Source of the DNA: Spirogloea muscicola
Lineage: Eukaryota; Streptophyta; Zygnematophyceae; Spirogloeales; Spirogloeaceae
Reading direction: 5' to 3'
DNA: 58,218 nucleotides
Assembly (NCBI GenBank): GCA_009602725.1
Contig: WELB01000174.1
Span: 73,268 to 131,485 of the forward strand
Shown in pieces: positions 32,601 to 53,084 of this stretch. A model generated the notes under the pieces. That model was not told the DNA's origin, did no database searches, and worked only from the letters and a program-made list of their open reading frames with translations. A program made the position numbers and the translations under genes. Each line of letters starts with the position of its first letter. Position 1 is the first letter of the stretch.

Positions 32601-33510
32601 AAAAAGCAAGATACTAATTGCAAAAGAAGGGAGCTCTTTATGGAAGTGAGCTCTTCCCAAAGGGGGGCGGGGGCGCTAAAAAGCCAGCCCATAATGAATA
32701 AGGTCCACAGGAAGGAATGGCTCGCCCAAGAGAAGAGGCCAGCCCAAAAGAAATGGACAATAATGTAAAGAGCATGCTGGGTAGAAAAACTACACAGCTA
32801 GACACGATATGTCGCCGAGGGAAGCTCAGTACCCACGTACCCAAAGGGCCGAAACGTCCTAAACCACACAGCTATGCAGGAGACCACAGCGGAGGGGATC
32901 TTAGTAACCCCCAATCAGCAGCTGCAATTCGCAATAACTCGCAGCCGAGAAAGAGGCACCCCGACAAGAGCCAGAAGTAGCAGCCAAAGCGCGGCCTGCC
33001 TGCAAATTGCACTTGCTTAAGCCTGGTAACAATGTAAGGAAACGTTTTGAGCTGGCCGTTCACAGTCGCCTTCTCAAAGAGAGCTTCGATCCTCTGCTTC
33101 CAGCTTGCCAACGTCGTCCAAGGGGCTTTTTGTGGATGTAGTGGCTGGACTTATTGACCTGAGCGCAGAGCTGTGTTCCGATGGCGGCACAGCGAGCAGG
33201 CTGACTTCAATGTCCCTGGCTCGGTAGCGCAGGTGAGTAATGTGCGCCACTCCACTTCTACCATAGTTCATGGCCCACACCTTGCATTTGCAAGCTGCAT
33301 CTGTAAGCTGGCCGTGCTCTAGCTCCCGCTCTGGCTGTTGGCAAGGGGGATGCTATTCAGTCTGGAAGAGCTTACTTCTTGGCCGGCAAGGAGCGCAAAT
33401 GTGCGGACTACCCTGCCGTTGCTGCTGCGAAGGGCCCAGTAACTTTTAAGACCGGCTATGCCGTGAAGGTGGCCGAACAGAAGAAGTTGCACTAGTACAA
33501 GGACCACCCG
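32601..33510. mobile_element. Mixed LINE debris
   Basis: Reverse-oriented hairpin remnants at about 32650-32700 and 32725-32765; a minus-strand degenerate terminal box near 32905-32935. On the plus strand at about 33448-33500 is a short piece of the post-endonuclease region (GYAVKVAEQKKLH, stop, YKDHPAGD), broken by an in-frame TAG. Confidence 0.55.
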
Positions 33511-33593
33511 GCGGGTGATACCGCCTGGCCCGCGCCCGCGCGCCCCGCGCGCCTTCTCTTGGGCTGTCCATTCCTTTGGGCTGGCCTTTCCTC

Positions 33594-33822
33594 AACCTCC
33601 TCTAGCAGCTCCACAAGCGGTACCGGTCGAGTCGACATGGCCCCCGTCAGCACGGCTCCCCCCGCTCTGTGGCACCTCCGGCCCTGCTTACCCCCCCCCG
33701 CCCTCCCTCCTGCCATTGCTGCTTTCTCACCCTCCTCTAGCAGCTCCACAAACGGTGCAGGTCGAGTCGACATGGCCGACGTCAGCACGGCTCCCCCCGC
33801 TCTGTGGCACCTCCGGCCCTCC
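33594..33822 (+). repeat. Two direct copies of a ~92-bp unit
   Basis: 33594-33685 and 33728-33822 share CCTCCTCTAGCAGCTCCACA, GGTCGAGTCGACATGGCC and CAGCACGGCTCCCCCCGCTC with few differences; the period is about 134 bp. Both are open in one frame (RVDM-(A/x)-VSTAPPALWHLRP) but no gene context is visible. Confidence 0.8.
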
Positions 33823-34281
33823 TAGTATAGGGCGTCATTTCATGTATCCACATTCCTTGCGCTGCATTCTTTGCACTTTCTGCATATTCTGCCTGAACAA
33901 TGCATTGGCTTGAATTGGCCTCGCTTTAATTTCATGCACACCGAAGCCATCTCTCTTCTCTGCCTCTGTGCTTGGTGACTTTGGCCTTCGCTTGTCCCTA
34001 GAACACGGGAATTCACCCTTTCGCCGCGCCACGGCCGGGGGCTCCTCCCATCGCCCTCTACGAACGGCCCTTCCACTGGAAAGGCCGTTCTTCCTGACGT
34101 TCAATAACCAGGTCACGAAGGCGGCGCTCGCTCGCTCGCGCCGCTCCCCTTCCCAGCGCCCTTCCCGCCATCCTCCGCAGCCCCTACCCAAGTATCTGCG
34201 CACCCGACAGCCGGGGGCTCCTTCTCAAGCAGCGGGAACCAGCTGACAAGCGCGGCGCTCGCTCGCCCCGCCTCGCTCCGC

Positions 34282-40152
<5,871 letters not shown>

Positions 40153-40307
40153 GGCCGCAAGTGGGGCTAGCGGGGCGGTGGTGCGGCGTCGGGGGAGTGC
40201 CCGCAGCGGGGTGCAGGGCAGAGGGTGGGCAGCGAGGGGCCCGGGGGTGGAGGGAGCAGAGCGGCGGTAGGGCGGAGGAGGGCGGGGGGGCCAGGCGCGG
40301 GCGGCGA

Positions 40308-40417
40308 NNNNNNNNNNNNNNNNNNNNNNNNNNNNNNNNNNNNNNNNNNNNNNNNNNNNNNNNNNNNNNNNNNNNNNNNNNNNNNNNNNNNNNNNNNNNN
40401 NNNNNNNNNNNNNNNNN
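40308..40417. other. Assembly gap (110 N)
   Basis: A run of N between GC-rich flanks (poly-G on the right). It lies in the upstream region of the GPI gene and at the left border of a LINE fragment, so promoter content is unknown. Confidence 0.99.
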
Positions 40418-40429
40418 GGGGGGGGGGGG

Positions 40430-40945
40430 CCGGGCTGGGGCAGCGGAGCGGCGCGACAAGTGGCGCGGCGGGGCCGTGGCGGGCCCGCGGTTGCACAAGT
40501 ACAAGGGCCACCCGGCGGGGTGCAGCACTTCCTCAGTGTCCCCCTTAGCCAGCTCATTACCCATTGACAGGACGTTTGTCAGGCTAGAAGTGGCCTCCCT
40601 TCCAATCTCATGCGCACCGCGCGCAAATCTCTCCTGAAGGCTCGGTGCCTTTGGGTCTTGTGTCCTGCTCCCGCATGCGATTGTCTATCTCCCTCCAGCG
40701 CTCCCAAACGCTTGCTTTGCACCGCCGCGCCGGTCGCGCCCTTGCAGCAGCCTCTGGCTTGCTTGCGCGGCGGGGTTGCTCTTCCTGCCCTCCGCTCATC
40801 TGACTTCCTACTGCTGACCCGGGGCCGGGGTCCTAAGAGCGCCCTGTCTGCCTAGCCGGTGGCTCCGTCAAGAACACCTGTATGCATCTGGCTGGCTTTC
40901 ACAGCCGCTCTTTTGACATCAGCACCCGCATTCTCGCTTCCGCCC
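40430..40945 (+). mobile_element. LINE 3' end (copy of the 18.5-kb subfamily)
   Basis: Begins with a decayed piece of the post-endonuclease region (HKYKGHPAG near 40493-40519). The region with RLSISLQRSQTLALHRRAGR-like coding follows in shifted frames (about 40675-40745), then SDFLLLTRG and AAGAGCGCCCTGTCTGCCTA. The hairpin GGCTGGCTTTCACAGCC is at about 40889-40905. Order and sequence match 18480-18700. Confidence 0.65.
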
Positions 40946-40949
40946 AGTG

Positions 40950-42150
40950 TCTCTGCAACACTTCTCGCTCACCCGTCTGGTGCGGCGGGCCTTTCGGACC
41001 CCTTGTCTTTCGTCTCTTGCTCATCCCTCGTCGCCCGGCCTTCTACTGCCGTTGCCTCACACCGGCAGCGCTGTTTCCTCTTGGGCGGGGGTGCCTTCCA
41101 TCGCCGTCGCCCCTTAAGGAGCAGCAGCGTCTTCTCTTCGCACGCACGCGGCGGACGAGCAGGCCGTCTCCGTGCTAAGGGGACTGCACAAGGACGATGG
41201 ACGAGCTCTTACCTCCTGGATCCTTTCCTCCATAAACTCCCCATGGGCGTCCGAGCGACTTGACGCTCTTCCGATGTACGAGTCCCTTCGGCTCACAGAC
41301 GATCTGTGTCGGACGCAAAGCACTGCGTCATTACCTCGGCCTCTCCCCTCCTCTTTGCTTGGCTGGCATCCGCCAGTGCTACTGTGGCCACATTGCTGAT
41401 GATAAGACCGCTCTAGCTGCAGACATGCTGAGGTGTGCTGGTGGAGGGTGAGCGCATTGCCTCCCAAGGCATTCTCAGAGATGCTTTCTCTGGCACTGTG
41501 AGCGAGGCAGGGTATTATCCAGCGTTGGAGGTGTTGGTTATCATGCTAGTCTCCGACCGGCGCGGCAAGCCATATGTGCGGCGTCTGGACGTAGTCGCCG
41601 CCCCCCGGAGCGGTGGGCTTCGCCTGCTCCTGGACGTTGTACTTATTGACGCAAGCAAGCTGGAGCAACGACGTCAACTGAGCCTGGCTTTGCAACGTCC
41701 CAGCGCGGAGCACAATAAAACAGAGGCATTGCAAGGACAACCCCCGAGGAGACCGCTTCTTCTATCTCTCTCTTCTTCTATCCATGCGCTATGGATATTT
41801 ACAGTGGCTACGGTTGGAAATAGTACTCCCTTATCCAGCATCTGGCCCGGCTGATTGATACACGTCGGCGCACTCGTGGGGGCAGCTTGGGGCACACTTG
41901 CAATCCGCAGACATTGCTTGCAAAATCACAGAATGCAGCTCTCGCGTGGTTTGCAGCGCTCGCAAGCTCTGGCTGTTCGTCAGCGTGCTGGGCGCACTCG
42001 AAGGCAGGCCACCACCGGCTTCTGTGGCGGGCGCTTCGACTCCCCATGTTAGCCTGTCGGATGTGTATGTGCTCACCCGTGGGCACTAACCGCTACCTTA
42101 GCCACCTTAGCATAGGGCTTCGTTTCATGAAGGCCCACGTTGTGCACTAG
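40950..42150 (+). mobile_element. Longest plus-strand LINE fragment: finger, endonuclease motif and C terminus
   Basis: Frames at about 41172-41451 read ALTSWILSSINSPWASERLD, LRHYLGLSPPLCLAGIRQCY and CGHIADDKTALAADMLRC (C-x-C ... C with the expected His replaced by Asp). A frameshift near 41440 leads into 41435-41854: GILRDAFSGTVSEAGYYPAL, RRLDVVAAPRSGGLRLLL, DVVLIDASK, the D-x14-D endonuclease pair. After another shift the C terminus ends SLSDVYVLTRGH plus stop at 42089. At least two frameshifts make it non-functional. No reverse transcriptase core is seen upstream. Confidence 0.75.
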
Positions 42151-42179
42151 CTTTTTGCCTGACCAATGCATGGGCTTGG

Positions 42180-42970
42180 ATTGGCCACCCATTTACATCA
42201 TGCGCACCGCGTGCCTCCCCTCTCTTCAGAGCTGCTTCTCCCGTTGGGCACAGCCCTCCGCCCCCTTGGAACAGCTGCTGCTTCTCCGCTCGTCCCTCCG
42301 TGGCTTTTCCCAGGCCCTCGCCCCCTTGGAAGGAGGAGCTCGTCTCACAATGGGGCCGACCGCTGTGGATGGCCAGCCCAAAATAGAAGCAGCAGCTCGT
42401 CCAAAGGGGGCGAGGGCTGTGGAACGAGCCCAAAGAAAACCTGGCCCAGGAATGAAGAAAGAGCTCTCACAAAGTAAGGCAATGGCTGTGAGAGGCCCGG
42501 CCAAAAGGAGTGATATGAAAAGGACAGGCCAAGGTCGGGAGTGGCCAGCAAGTGCTGCTGGCCGTTGCAGGCCACCTTTTCACACCCCTCTTGTGGAAGG
42601 CCTGCTTCCTTGATCTGCTGCTTCTCTGTGCTGGCTTGCTTCGGCTTCCCTCTCAATGTCATGCACACCGCGCCTTGCTCTGCATGCGAAGGAAGCTCAT
42701 CCAAAGGGGGCAAGGGCTGCGAAAAGCCTGCGAGAAGAGTTGATAAGGTCCAAAGAGGCCGAAAAGCGCTGAAGCAAACAAGCAGGCAAGTGCCGTGTAG
42801 GATGATCACTTAGCCTCTTCAGGCCCCTTGTAGCTGCTTAGCTCGTAGTTTGGCCCCTTCGAACCTTGTCAATTCTTTTTCGGACTGGCTTCTCACAGCC
42901 CTTGCCCGCATTGGGAGAGCCACTTCGATCACTTAGAGACCGTTGGTGAGGCTGGCCTTTCCCAGCCACC
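42180..42970. mobile_element. Cluster of LINE 3'-UTR hairpin units in both orientations
   Basis: Plus-oriented units at about 42230-42260, 42290-42330, 42860-42925 (GAACCTTGTCAATTC, CGGACTGGCTTCTCACAGCC) and 42950-42990. Minus-oriented units at about 42368-42425, 42475-42530 and 42685-42770. All are short 3' pieces; no ORF remains. Confidence 0.6.
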
Positions 42971-43229
42971 TTCTTACATTGGGCGAGCATCTTCTCTGGT
43001 TGGCAGCCGCGAGTCAGAAAGTGACAGAAAGTGACAGAAAGCGAGTCAGGAAAAGACTAGCCGGTGGGCACAGCCAGCCCGCAGGGTGCGTGCGACAGGC
43101 ATCGCGCCCGTGGGGTGGAGCTTCGGTCATGTGGCCGGCGGGGCATAGGCGACGGCCTCCCTGCGCGCCCCACTTGCGACGTGCTTGTTTCGGAGCAGGG
43201 TTTCACTGAAACTGGCCATTGCCGGGAAA

Positions 43230-43500
43230 AGGGAGATGTGGGCTTTGTGGCCTGGCTTTCCCGTCGTGTGCCGGCAGAGCCCTCGCTGCTGCCTCTGGCT
43301 CTGGCCAGGGGACCAACTTCCAGGAGCCTCTCTGACCTGAGGCTGCGTAGCAGGGGTTACAGAGGGATTCGTAGCTGCTTTGCTTCCTTGTTGTGCTTGT
43401 TCTTCTTAGCGCTTCCCCTGGCCCCCTCCTCGTACTTTTTGTTCCTTCTGTTTTGGGCTGGCTTTTTCCAGCCCCTATCCTCCATGGGCGAGCCCTTTCC
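43230..43500 (+). mobile_element. LINE 3' end abutting the PsbR gene
   Basis: The ORF end reads SLSDLRLRSRGYRGI plus stop (about 43335-43370). The UTR is nearly the same as at 23.6 kb: TAGCTGCTTTG...CTTCCCCTGGCCCCCTCCTC, hairpin GGGCTGGCTTTTTCCAGCCCC (about 43456-43476), CTATCCTCCATGGGCGAGCC and a CTTTCC tail. It ends within about 200 bp of the PsbR first exon. Confidence 0.75.
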
Positions 43501-43677
43501 TTTTCCCGTCCCGTCCGGTCGAAGCGCACCGCGCGGGCACCGAATGAGGAGGCCGCACGCTCGCGGCGGACGACCCGGAGCAGGCCCCTCCTCCGCCGCC
43601 CGAGGCGGGCCGCGCCCAATCCTCATTGGCGCCGGGGCCGCCCTGCATCAGGATAAGCGGCCGTTCCCCGCCGTCCG

Positions 43678-44923
43678 ATGCGCCGCCCCGGCCAATCTGC
43701 CACCACCCCCCCGCCCCCCNCTCCCTGGGCGCCCCCGCCGCGCTGGAGCGCAGCTCCCTCTCCGGCGCCGCTCTCCCCTCCCTGCCTCTCCTCCGCGCCT
43801 CCCGCCTCCCCGCCCGCGCCCTGCGCATCTCCGCCAGCGGCGGCAAGAAGACCGTCACCAAGACCCCCTACGGTCAGCCACCTCCCCCGCCTCACTCCCC
43901 CGCGGCACGCCTCCTTCCCAGCTGCTAGCCGCAGGTGGCGTTGCACAGCCACCGCTCGCATGCTGAACTGCCGGTGCTGGCACACTGTGCAGGTCCTTCT
44001 GGCAGCACCAAGTTCCGCGATGGACGCGACGCTGGCGGCAGCAAGGCCAAGGTACCGGCCGCCCTCTCCTGCTCGCTACTCACTCCGATAAATCGTAATT
44101 CTGTGCTGGGGAGGGGAGAGCCTTCATCAATGCAATTTTGCAGGCACTCAACAACAGAGTGAGGAACCTGCAAGACCGCTCTGGCGTATGTGGTGGCACC
44201 GTTGACGATAGTAGGTGTGGCATCACTCATCATGTGCTGCTCTTGGTGAGCAGGGCAAGGGCGTGTATCAGTTCGGGAGGAAGTATGGCGCCAATGTTGA
44301 TGGATACAGGTCAGCGTCCGCCTGCATATGCACAGCAGATTCCATGGCAAATTAGGTCCGTAGGCTTGTAGAGTCTGTCGACTAGACTCATGCTGGCGAG
44401 CCTGGCCTGGCCAGCGCTTGCAGTGTGCCGTGTTACGGAATTTGCCAGTCGTGGCCTGTTTCTGCCGGGGTGCACAGGACAGGGGGTGGTTTTCGTTCAG
44501 TTCGAAGATCGATGAGGACTTGTGTAGTTGGGAGAATATATGATAGGTGACTGACATTCACGCTCTTTGCTCAATACAGCCCCATCTACACCCCGGACGA
44601 GTGGTCGTCCACTGGTGATCAATATGCGTATGGTAAATATCTTCCCTTGTCTGCGTGCATTTGCAGCCACCCAAGGTCTCCTAGGGTGCCGTGAGCTGGC
44701 TGTTCTGCCCGAAGAGGTATCTGTAGAGGTCTACTTGCACTTGTGCACCTGATGTTGAAGCGTCGTGCTGCTGTGTGGAGAGCAACATTGTTCTGAAAGA
44801 TGGCAGGCCTTGCTCCACATGCTTGCAGGTAACACCGGACTTGCCTTGTGGGCTGGCATCCTGGGAACCATCCTTTTGGGTGGTGCTTTCTTGGTGTACA
44901 ACACCAGCGCCCTCGGCCAGTAA
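43678..44923 (+). CDS. PSBR: Photosystem II 10-kDa polypeptide PsbR, chloroplast precursor
   Basis: PsbR is a small thylakoid subunit that helps stabilise oxygen-evolving complex proteins at photosystem II. Exons: exon 1 to 43873 (transit-peptide-like Ala/Arg/Ser/Pro stretch, then ISASGGKKTVTKTPYG), 43991-44051 (PSGSTKFRDGRDAGGSKAK), an optional 42-nt exon 44144-44185, 44254-44309 (GKGVYQFGRKYGANVDGYS), 44580-44632 (PIYTPDEWSSTGDQYAYG) and 44829-44923 (NTGLALWAGILGTILLGGAF, LVYNTSALGQ, stop). The last part is the single membrane helix and family C terminus. The start is uncertain: the ATG at 43678 is one frame off the mature sequence, and an N at 43720 lies between them, so a base-count error there would fix it. 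Identity is clear from the mature protein. Confidence 0.92.
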
Positions 44924-47531
44924 ATTATCATTCTAAATTTGTACAGTGAAAAGACTTGCGCGAGGAGGATAGCGGTGTCTCAAGCGTCATCGTCCAGATG
45001 TGCCTGTGGCTATCTCATGCTCGTCATTCCGTGAGGCAACTTCAGGGCCGTACAATCCAGTGCCAGCCTTTCGTGCGTACAAGTGGTGCATGAGCAGAGG
45101 CTGGCATGTGTACTTTGCCGGAGTGGTCGGAGGTAGTCAAATGAATGTCAACTGTCGGAGGCGGTTTGACTGACTGGGAGTAAAAGGGAAGGAGTCCAGA
45201 GAGCAGCTGTGCGTGACGGCTATGGTGGGCGGCCAAGCTAGGGACCCACGGAGGATTGTTGCTGCAGTGATAATTGGATCCGACCAGCTCAGTTTACTTG
45301 GGGCAACAGGACATGAGTGGATACTGGCCATTGGAGGCTTGTCAGGGATGACAAGTGGTAAGCGGAGCAGGGGTGGCGGCTGCATGGAGCCGGGGGCCAA
45401 TTGACAATAAGATGCAGGGGTTGCGGATGCATGGAGCTGGGAAGGCAATCGATGGTTAGTACTGTGGGACGGCAGGGGTGGGCATGTTGGGTTGCTGGGC
45501 AGAGTTTGGGACTGGGCCAGATAAGAGAGCCGCCAGAGACCGTTACAACGAAGCCAGCCCACGCCGCCTGCACCGATCGGATCCTGCAGCTGTCTACTAG
45601 TGGTTCCTGAGTGGCTGTACTGTTGGCACCACGTGCTATGTCCTGTGTGTCGGGGCTTTCCCCTACGCCTTGTCCATTTGTTGTGAGCTGGCCTGTTACA
45701 GCCACTGCCTGCTTTTTGAAGAGCACTTCCAGGTGGAATCTTCACCCCCGGTTTCTTGATCAAGCTGCCCCTGCTCCTGCTCCTGTCTACTGTGATCAAC
45801 CCTCTCAGCGCCTGCTCCTGTCAACTTAGTACTCCATTGGGCGTGTGCCCTTCTCCGGAGGACCAGCAGACCACCCTTGTCTCAGCGCTACAGATGCAAT
45901 TCAGCTCAAGGTAATCTAGTCTTGCGACACACGAAGTCCAGCGTCGCACAGCTCTTTCTGGCGCGCACAGGCTGGGCAAGCATCGCCTCCGCCTGACTGC
46001 CGTACACAGACGTGCACCCTTCATGGGTAGCAGCCATAGATAGGGCGCACCAGAGCAGTGCGGTCGACCCAGGAATAAGCTAGACGTGCCGGGCCACCCC
46101 TTCTACAGGGAGGAGCCCACGGCCCATTGGGCTGAGTCAGATGGTCACCCAGCCCAATCCGCTAGTTTATCTTCTTAGACTCCACACCCTCAACCCATCA
46201 TGCACGGCCCTCTGCTCCTGGCAATGCAGTCACCAGAGCAGGCGGGGCCAGTCACCCCCACTGCCATCTCGCCTCCTGTTGCCTGCGCAGAGACCAGCCC
46301 AATCGTGCCCTCGAATCAAAGTACTTGATTACGCCTGTGATGCCAATGTAAGCCAACTACCTAGTGGGTCTGTCACTGTCCGCGGGCAGAGGGCTATACA
46401 AACGCCCTTCTCACGTTGTTCCACTTTGCTTCACGCGGCAACCTTTTGTATACGATTTCACCTGGCTTGTGATGCTTTGAGCAGGAATTGATGCCTCTTC
46501 CCGGAGAACTTGCCCTCCTCAATTGTCAGGTCGCAAAACCTGACTCAATACATGACGGAAGCCATTATTAACAACTCAAGGACAACCTTAGTGTCACCGT
46601 GGTCTGTCGCGTCAACAACGCGACAGACCACCCATCGCCAACAAGGCTTGACCGAAGTCTATGCGCTTCAGCTGGAAGTAATGACTCCTGCACGCAGGGG
46701 GCCTGGTGTTGCTAGCACAAGAAATAGCACAAGGAGCTTCAGGCTACCTTAGAGAGTATCAACAAACTCACAAAACCCAGGGCCTTTCCAGTGGCATCAC
46801 TTCTCGATAAGTGCTCAATGCTGTTCTGGAGCGCAGCCTCAAGAACCATTACAGGTAACTGACACGCTTACAACAGTCTGACAGTTGGAGGCAAAGATTG
46901 TCAATGACAACAACATAGCATGATAAAGTAGATACATAGGATATCCACGTCTGTAAAGCACAAAGCATCACCACTGGTTACTGCAGGTTGCACCGCCCAG
47001 CAAGCGCAGCAGAGAACCATTCTGAAGGTTATGTATGTGCAGGTAGCTTTGCTTTCTCTTGAGATTCTCCATCGGCAGAGGTCAACTTGCAGCTGTTAAT
47101 TTGAAGGACGTGATTTGAGAGGACATAGAGCTGATGCCTATGTTTTGCATTCTTTGATTGTCATTATCATCAATTGGGATTATCTCAGTCAGCGCTGACG
47201 AGGTTGCACAAGCATAGGGACAACCGCCCTTATGCAGGCTCCAAGGTAAGCGTGACATTTGTACATGTCGACAGCTCCCTGTGCGCATGAGACTACGACC
47301 AACCAATGGATGGAGCACGTGCAATTATCTGGTAAGTCAGCCAGGCAATTCTCACTTGGAACCAAGCGAGCTCCCTTGGGGATTCTCTGGACGTACTATA
47401 CAAGCCTCAATGAGGACCGTCCTCTACAGATGTTATACATGTGTGCAATTATGTCCAAGTTTGGATTGCCAGTCCTGAAGCACATGTCACTGAGGAGCAT
47501 GCTGTGACTAACCTACAAAGACAAATACTAG
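44924..47531. other. Gene-poor spacer with a perfect hairpin
   Basis: Between convergent PsbR and aldehyde dehydrogenase genes. ORFs on both strands (e.g. minus 45137-45799) lack recognisable domains and splice-compatible partners. A LINE-UTR-like unit (CCTTGTCCATTTGTTGTGAG, CTGGCCTGTTACAGCCA) is at about 45666-45710, and CTGCTC repeats at about 45768-45820. Confidence 0.45.
46599..46631. repeat. Perfect 14-bp inverted repeat with 5-nt loop
   Basis: GTGGTCTGTCGCGT (46599-46612), loop CAACA, ACGCGACAGACCAC (46618-46631). It is perfect, GC-rich and isolated from the LINE hairpins, whose sequence it does not share. Confidence 0.9.
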
Positions 47532-50860
<3,329 letters not shown>

Positions 50861-51089
50861 GGACGAGCGTGGACTGACCGAGAGCTCCGGAGAGCGAGGG
50901 CGGCCAAGTAGAGGGCCCGCTGAGGTGTCCGGCGCCACACCCGGCCGAGGAAAGAGAGGGGAAATGGGTGGCCAGGGGGGACGAGAACGGCAGGTCGGTT
51001 CACCCCTTCTGCCGACTGGACCTGTGCAAAGCATGGGCCCGCTGGTGACAACGACTGACGCGCGCGATGCAAGACGGGCAGAGACGCCG

Positions 51090-52690
51090 CCGGCACGCCC
51101 ACCTTTTCTGGCCTTTGGAAATTGTCCGCCCTTTCTGGGCTGGCTTGGTCCTTCTTTCCTCGGCCGGATGCGAACACTCCCCACGCACGTAAGCCAGGTC
51201 GGCAAACCTGTCGACCAGAAGGAGAAACTCTTCCAGTAAAGGGCGATGGCTGACATTGGCCAGTCAGAAGAGAAATGAGCCAACTTCGAAGAGGCCAGAA
51301 AAGCGTTGAAGCACACAACGACTCAAGTTGCTCAATATCCCCTGTCGAGCAGCCGCAGGTCAGCGAAACTAGTCTTCCAGATAGCGGGTCCCCTGTCTAC
51401 AGTGAGCGAAGAAATTGCTCGCCCATAGAGAAGACAGGCTGGAAAAGTGCAGCCAAGAAGGTGCCGAAGAAATATACAGAGCAAGACAAAAGAAGACGCA
51501 GATGGAAGCTCAGTACCCACGAGTGAGCAGCAGCAAGTCCGAGTAACTCGCAGCGCGGAAAATCCGCCTAGACCCAGATGCAGCAGCCATAGCGCGGCCT
51601 GCTCGCCAGTGGACTGCGTGAGCCAGGGAGCGCTAGAGGCTGCAGCCAAAGCGCGACCAGCACGCAGATGCAACATTGACGTGTGCCATCGACCGCTGCA
51701 GCGATACTACAGGCGCATGCGGTACACCTGGGCGAGAGAGCCTGCAGCGTTGAAATCGGCCTGCTCCCCGTGGTAACGTCAGGACACAGCGCTGCGCGCT
51801 GGCCGGTGCAGGAGCTCGAGCCACCGAGCGCCAAACGCCCTGTGGATGTCGATGGCAAGGGTAAGATTTCTTCTCCGGCGGATGATCAGCATATTTTGCC
51901 TCCTTGCCTCGAGCGGCACTGGCGACTGCATGCCCTGCCTGGAGGCAGATACAGTGGGGTTGGCCCGGTCGAACACGTCAGTCGTCACCACGTTTGTCGG
52001 CGGGCGGGTTTGGATATGAGGTTCTCTGCAACCGAGCAGAATCTTTCCACTGGATGGCTGTCGATGGTAGCCACTTATTCTGCTGAGGGCTGTGCGCTCT
52101 CTTTCTAGGCTTCCCCCCTCGTTCATTCTTCCGTTGGCTGGCCTTTCACCCCCACCGCCCCCATCAGAAGAGCCGCTTCTTCCCCTCGCCCTTGTCCATT
52201 CTCTCTGAGCTGGCCTCGTTCGGCTGCTGCGCCTCTGGCTGAGGGCGGGGTGACTCCTTCCTGACGTGCGGCTGCTGAGCAGAGGTTGCCGAGTGTGGCC
52301 ATGCGCGGTGCGCGTGATATGGAAGGCGGGCCAAAAGCAAGCCAGTACCAAGTTCAAGAGAGGGACAAGGGCAGGGGCTGATTGATACTCCCTGGCTTTC
52401 CGGAGTCGGGTAGCAGTGCACGCTCGCCGACTCGTGCGGACCTGCTTCGGCTGAACGGAGCTGCGTCTTCCTGGGGACCTTGCCCTGCTCGGGGGAGACA
52501 GGAAACAGCTCTCTTGCAGTGTGAGGCGGTGGCTGTGAGGAGTAGGCTCTTCCAACGAGAGAAAGCCCGTGGTGCGCACGAAATGAAACGGTGGCCGATC
52601 CAAGCCAATACATTGTTCAGGCGAAGGGGGCGGGGACTACGAGAAGCCAGCCCAGAACGAGTGGACATCGGAAACGTGAGGGGCTCTTCC
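51090..52690. mobile_element. Mosaic of LINE 3' ends, both orientations
   Basis: Minus-strand terminal boxes at about 51515-51545 (SYSDLLLLTRGY stop) and about 51340-51365 (FADLRLLDRGY stop). C-terminal coding (minus, about 51860-51600) includes QRCVLTLPRGAGRFQRCRLS, VPHAPVVSLQRSMAHVNVAS. A plus-strand decayed end is near 52255-52290 (DVRLLSRG) with hairpin-like units at about 51105-51150 and 52130-52210. All copies are frameshifted or truncated. Confidence 0.6.
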
Positions 52691-53018
52691 GACCCGTGGT
52701 AACTGAACGGGTCAATCTATCGTAGATTATGTAGGTCTTAAGATGTGCTTGCCTTTGTACTTGGCCTTTTGGCCTTCGTTTGTTTCAAATACACGAAATT
52801 CTTCCGAGAGAAGGGCTCGCCCATAGAAGGAAAGTGCTCGCCCTAAGAGCAGGGGGGCCAGCCCAGAATGGACAATGTCCAAATCCAAAGAGAAAGGTGC
52901 CGAAAGAGATTTCGTGTGTTTGAAACAAACGAAGGCCAAATGGCCAAGTACAAAGGCACGCACATCTTAAGACCTACATAACCTACAATAGATTGACCCG
53001 CTCAGAAACCACGGGTCA
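52690..53018. repeat. Large foldback: ~115-bp inverted arms around a hairpin-repeat core
   Basis: Left arm about 52690-52805 (GACCCGTGGTAACTGA, GTCTTAAGATGTGCTTGCCT, TTTGTACTTGGCCTTTTGGC, CGTTTGTTTCAAATACACGA). Right arm about 52908-53018 is its near-perfect reverse complement (TTTGAAACAAACGAAGGCCA, AATGGCCAAGTACAAAGGCA, CATCTTAAGACCTACATAAC). The roughly 100-bp core holds reverse-oriented LINE UTR pieces (GGGCTCGCCCATAGAAGG, GGCCAGCCCAGAATGGACAA). The minus-strand VLTRGF stop at about 53008 and its mirror at 52690 show both arms derive from LINE 3' ends. Confidence 0.85.
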
Positions 53019-53084
53019 AAACATAAAGGTCGCTAACCGATGCCTGGATACTAGATGGCAGATACGAAGCCCTTCTGCTACCAA

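Noticed and set aside
43064-43966. 300-codon plus-strand ORF across the LINE tail and PsbR exon 1
   Set aside because: It crosses unrelated segments (LINE UTR hairpin, PsbR exon in the wrong frame) and is open only because the DNA is GC-rich.
45137-45799. 220-codon minus-strand ORF in the PsbR-ALDH spacer
   Set aside because: Pro/Ser/His/Thr-rich with no domain, no splice partners and embedded repeat pieces; insufficient support.
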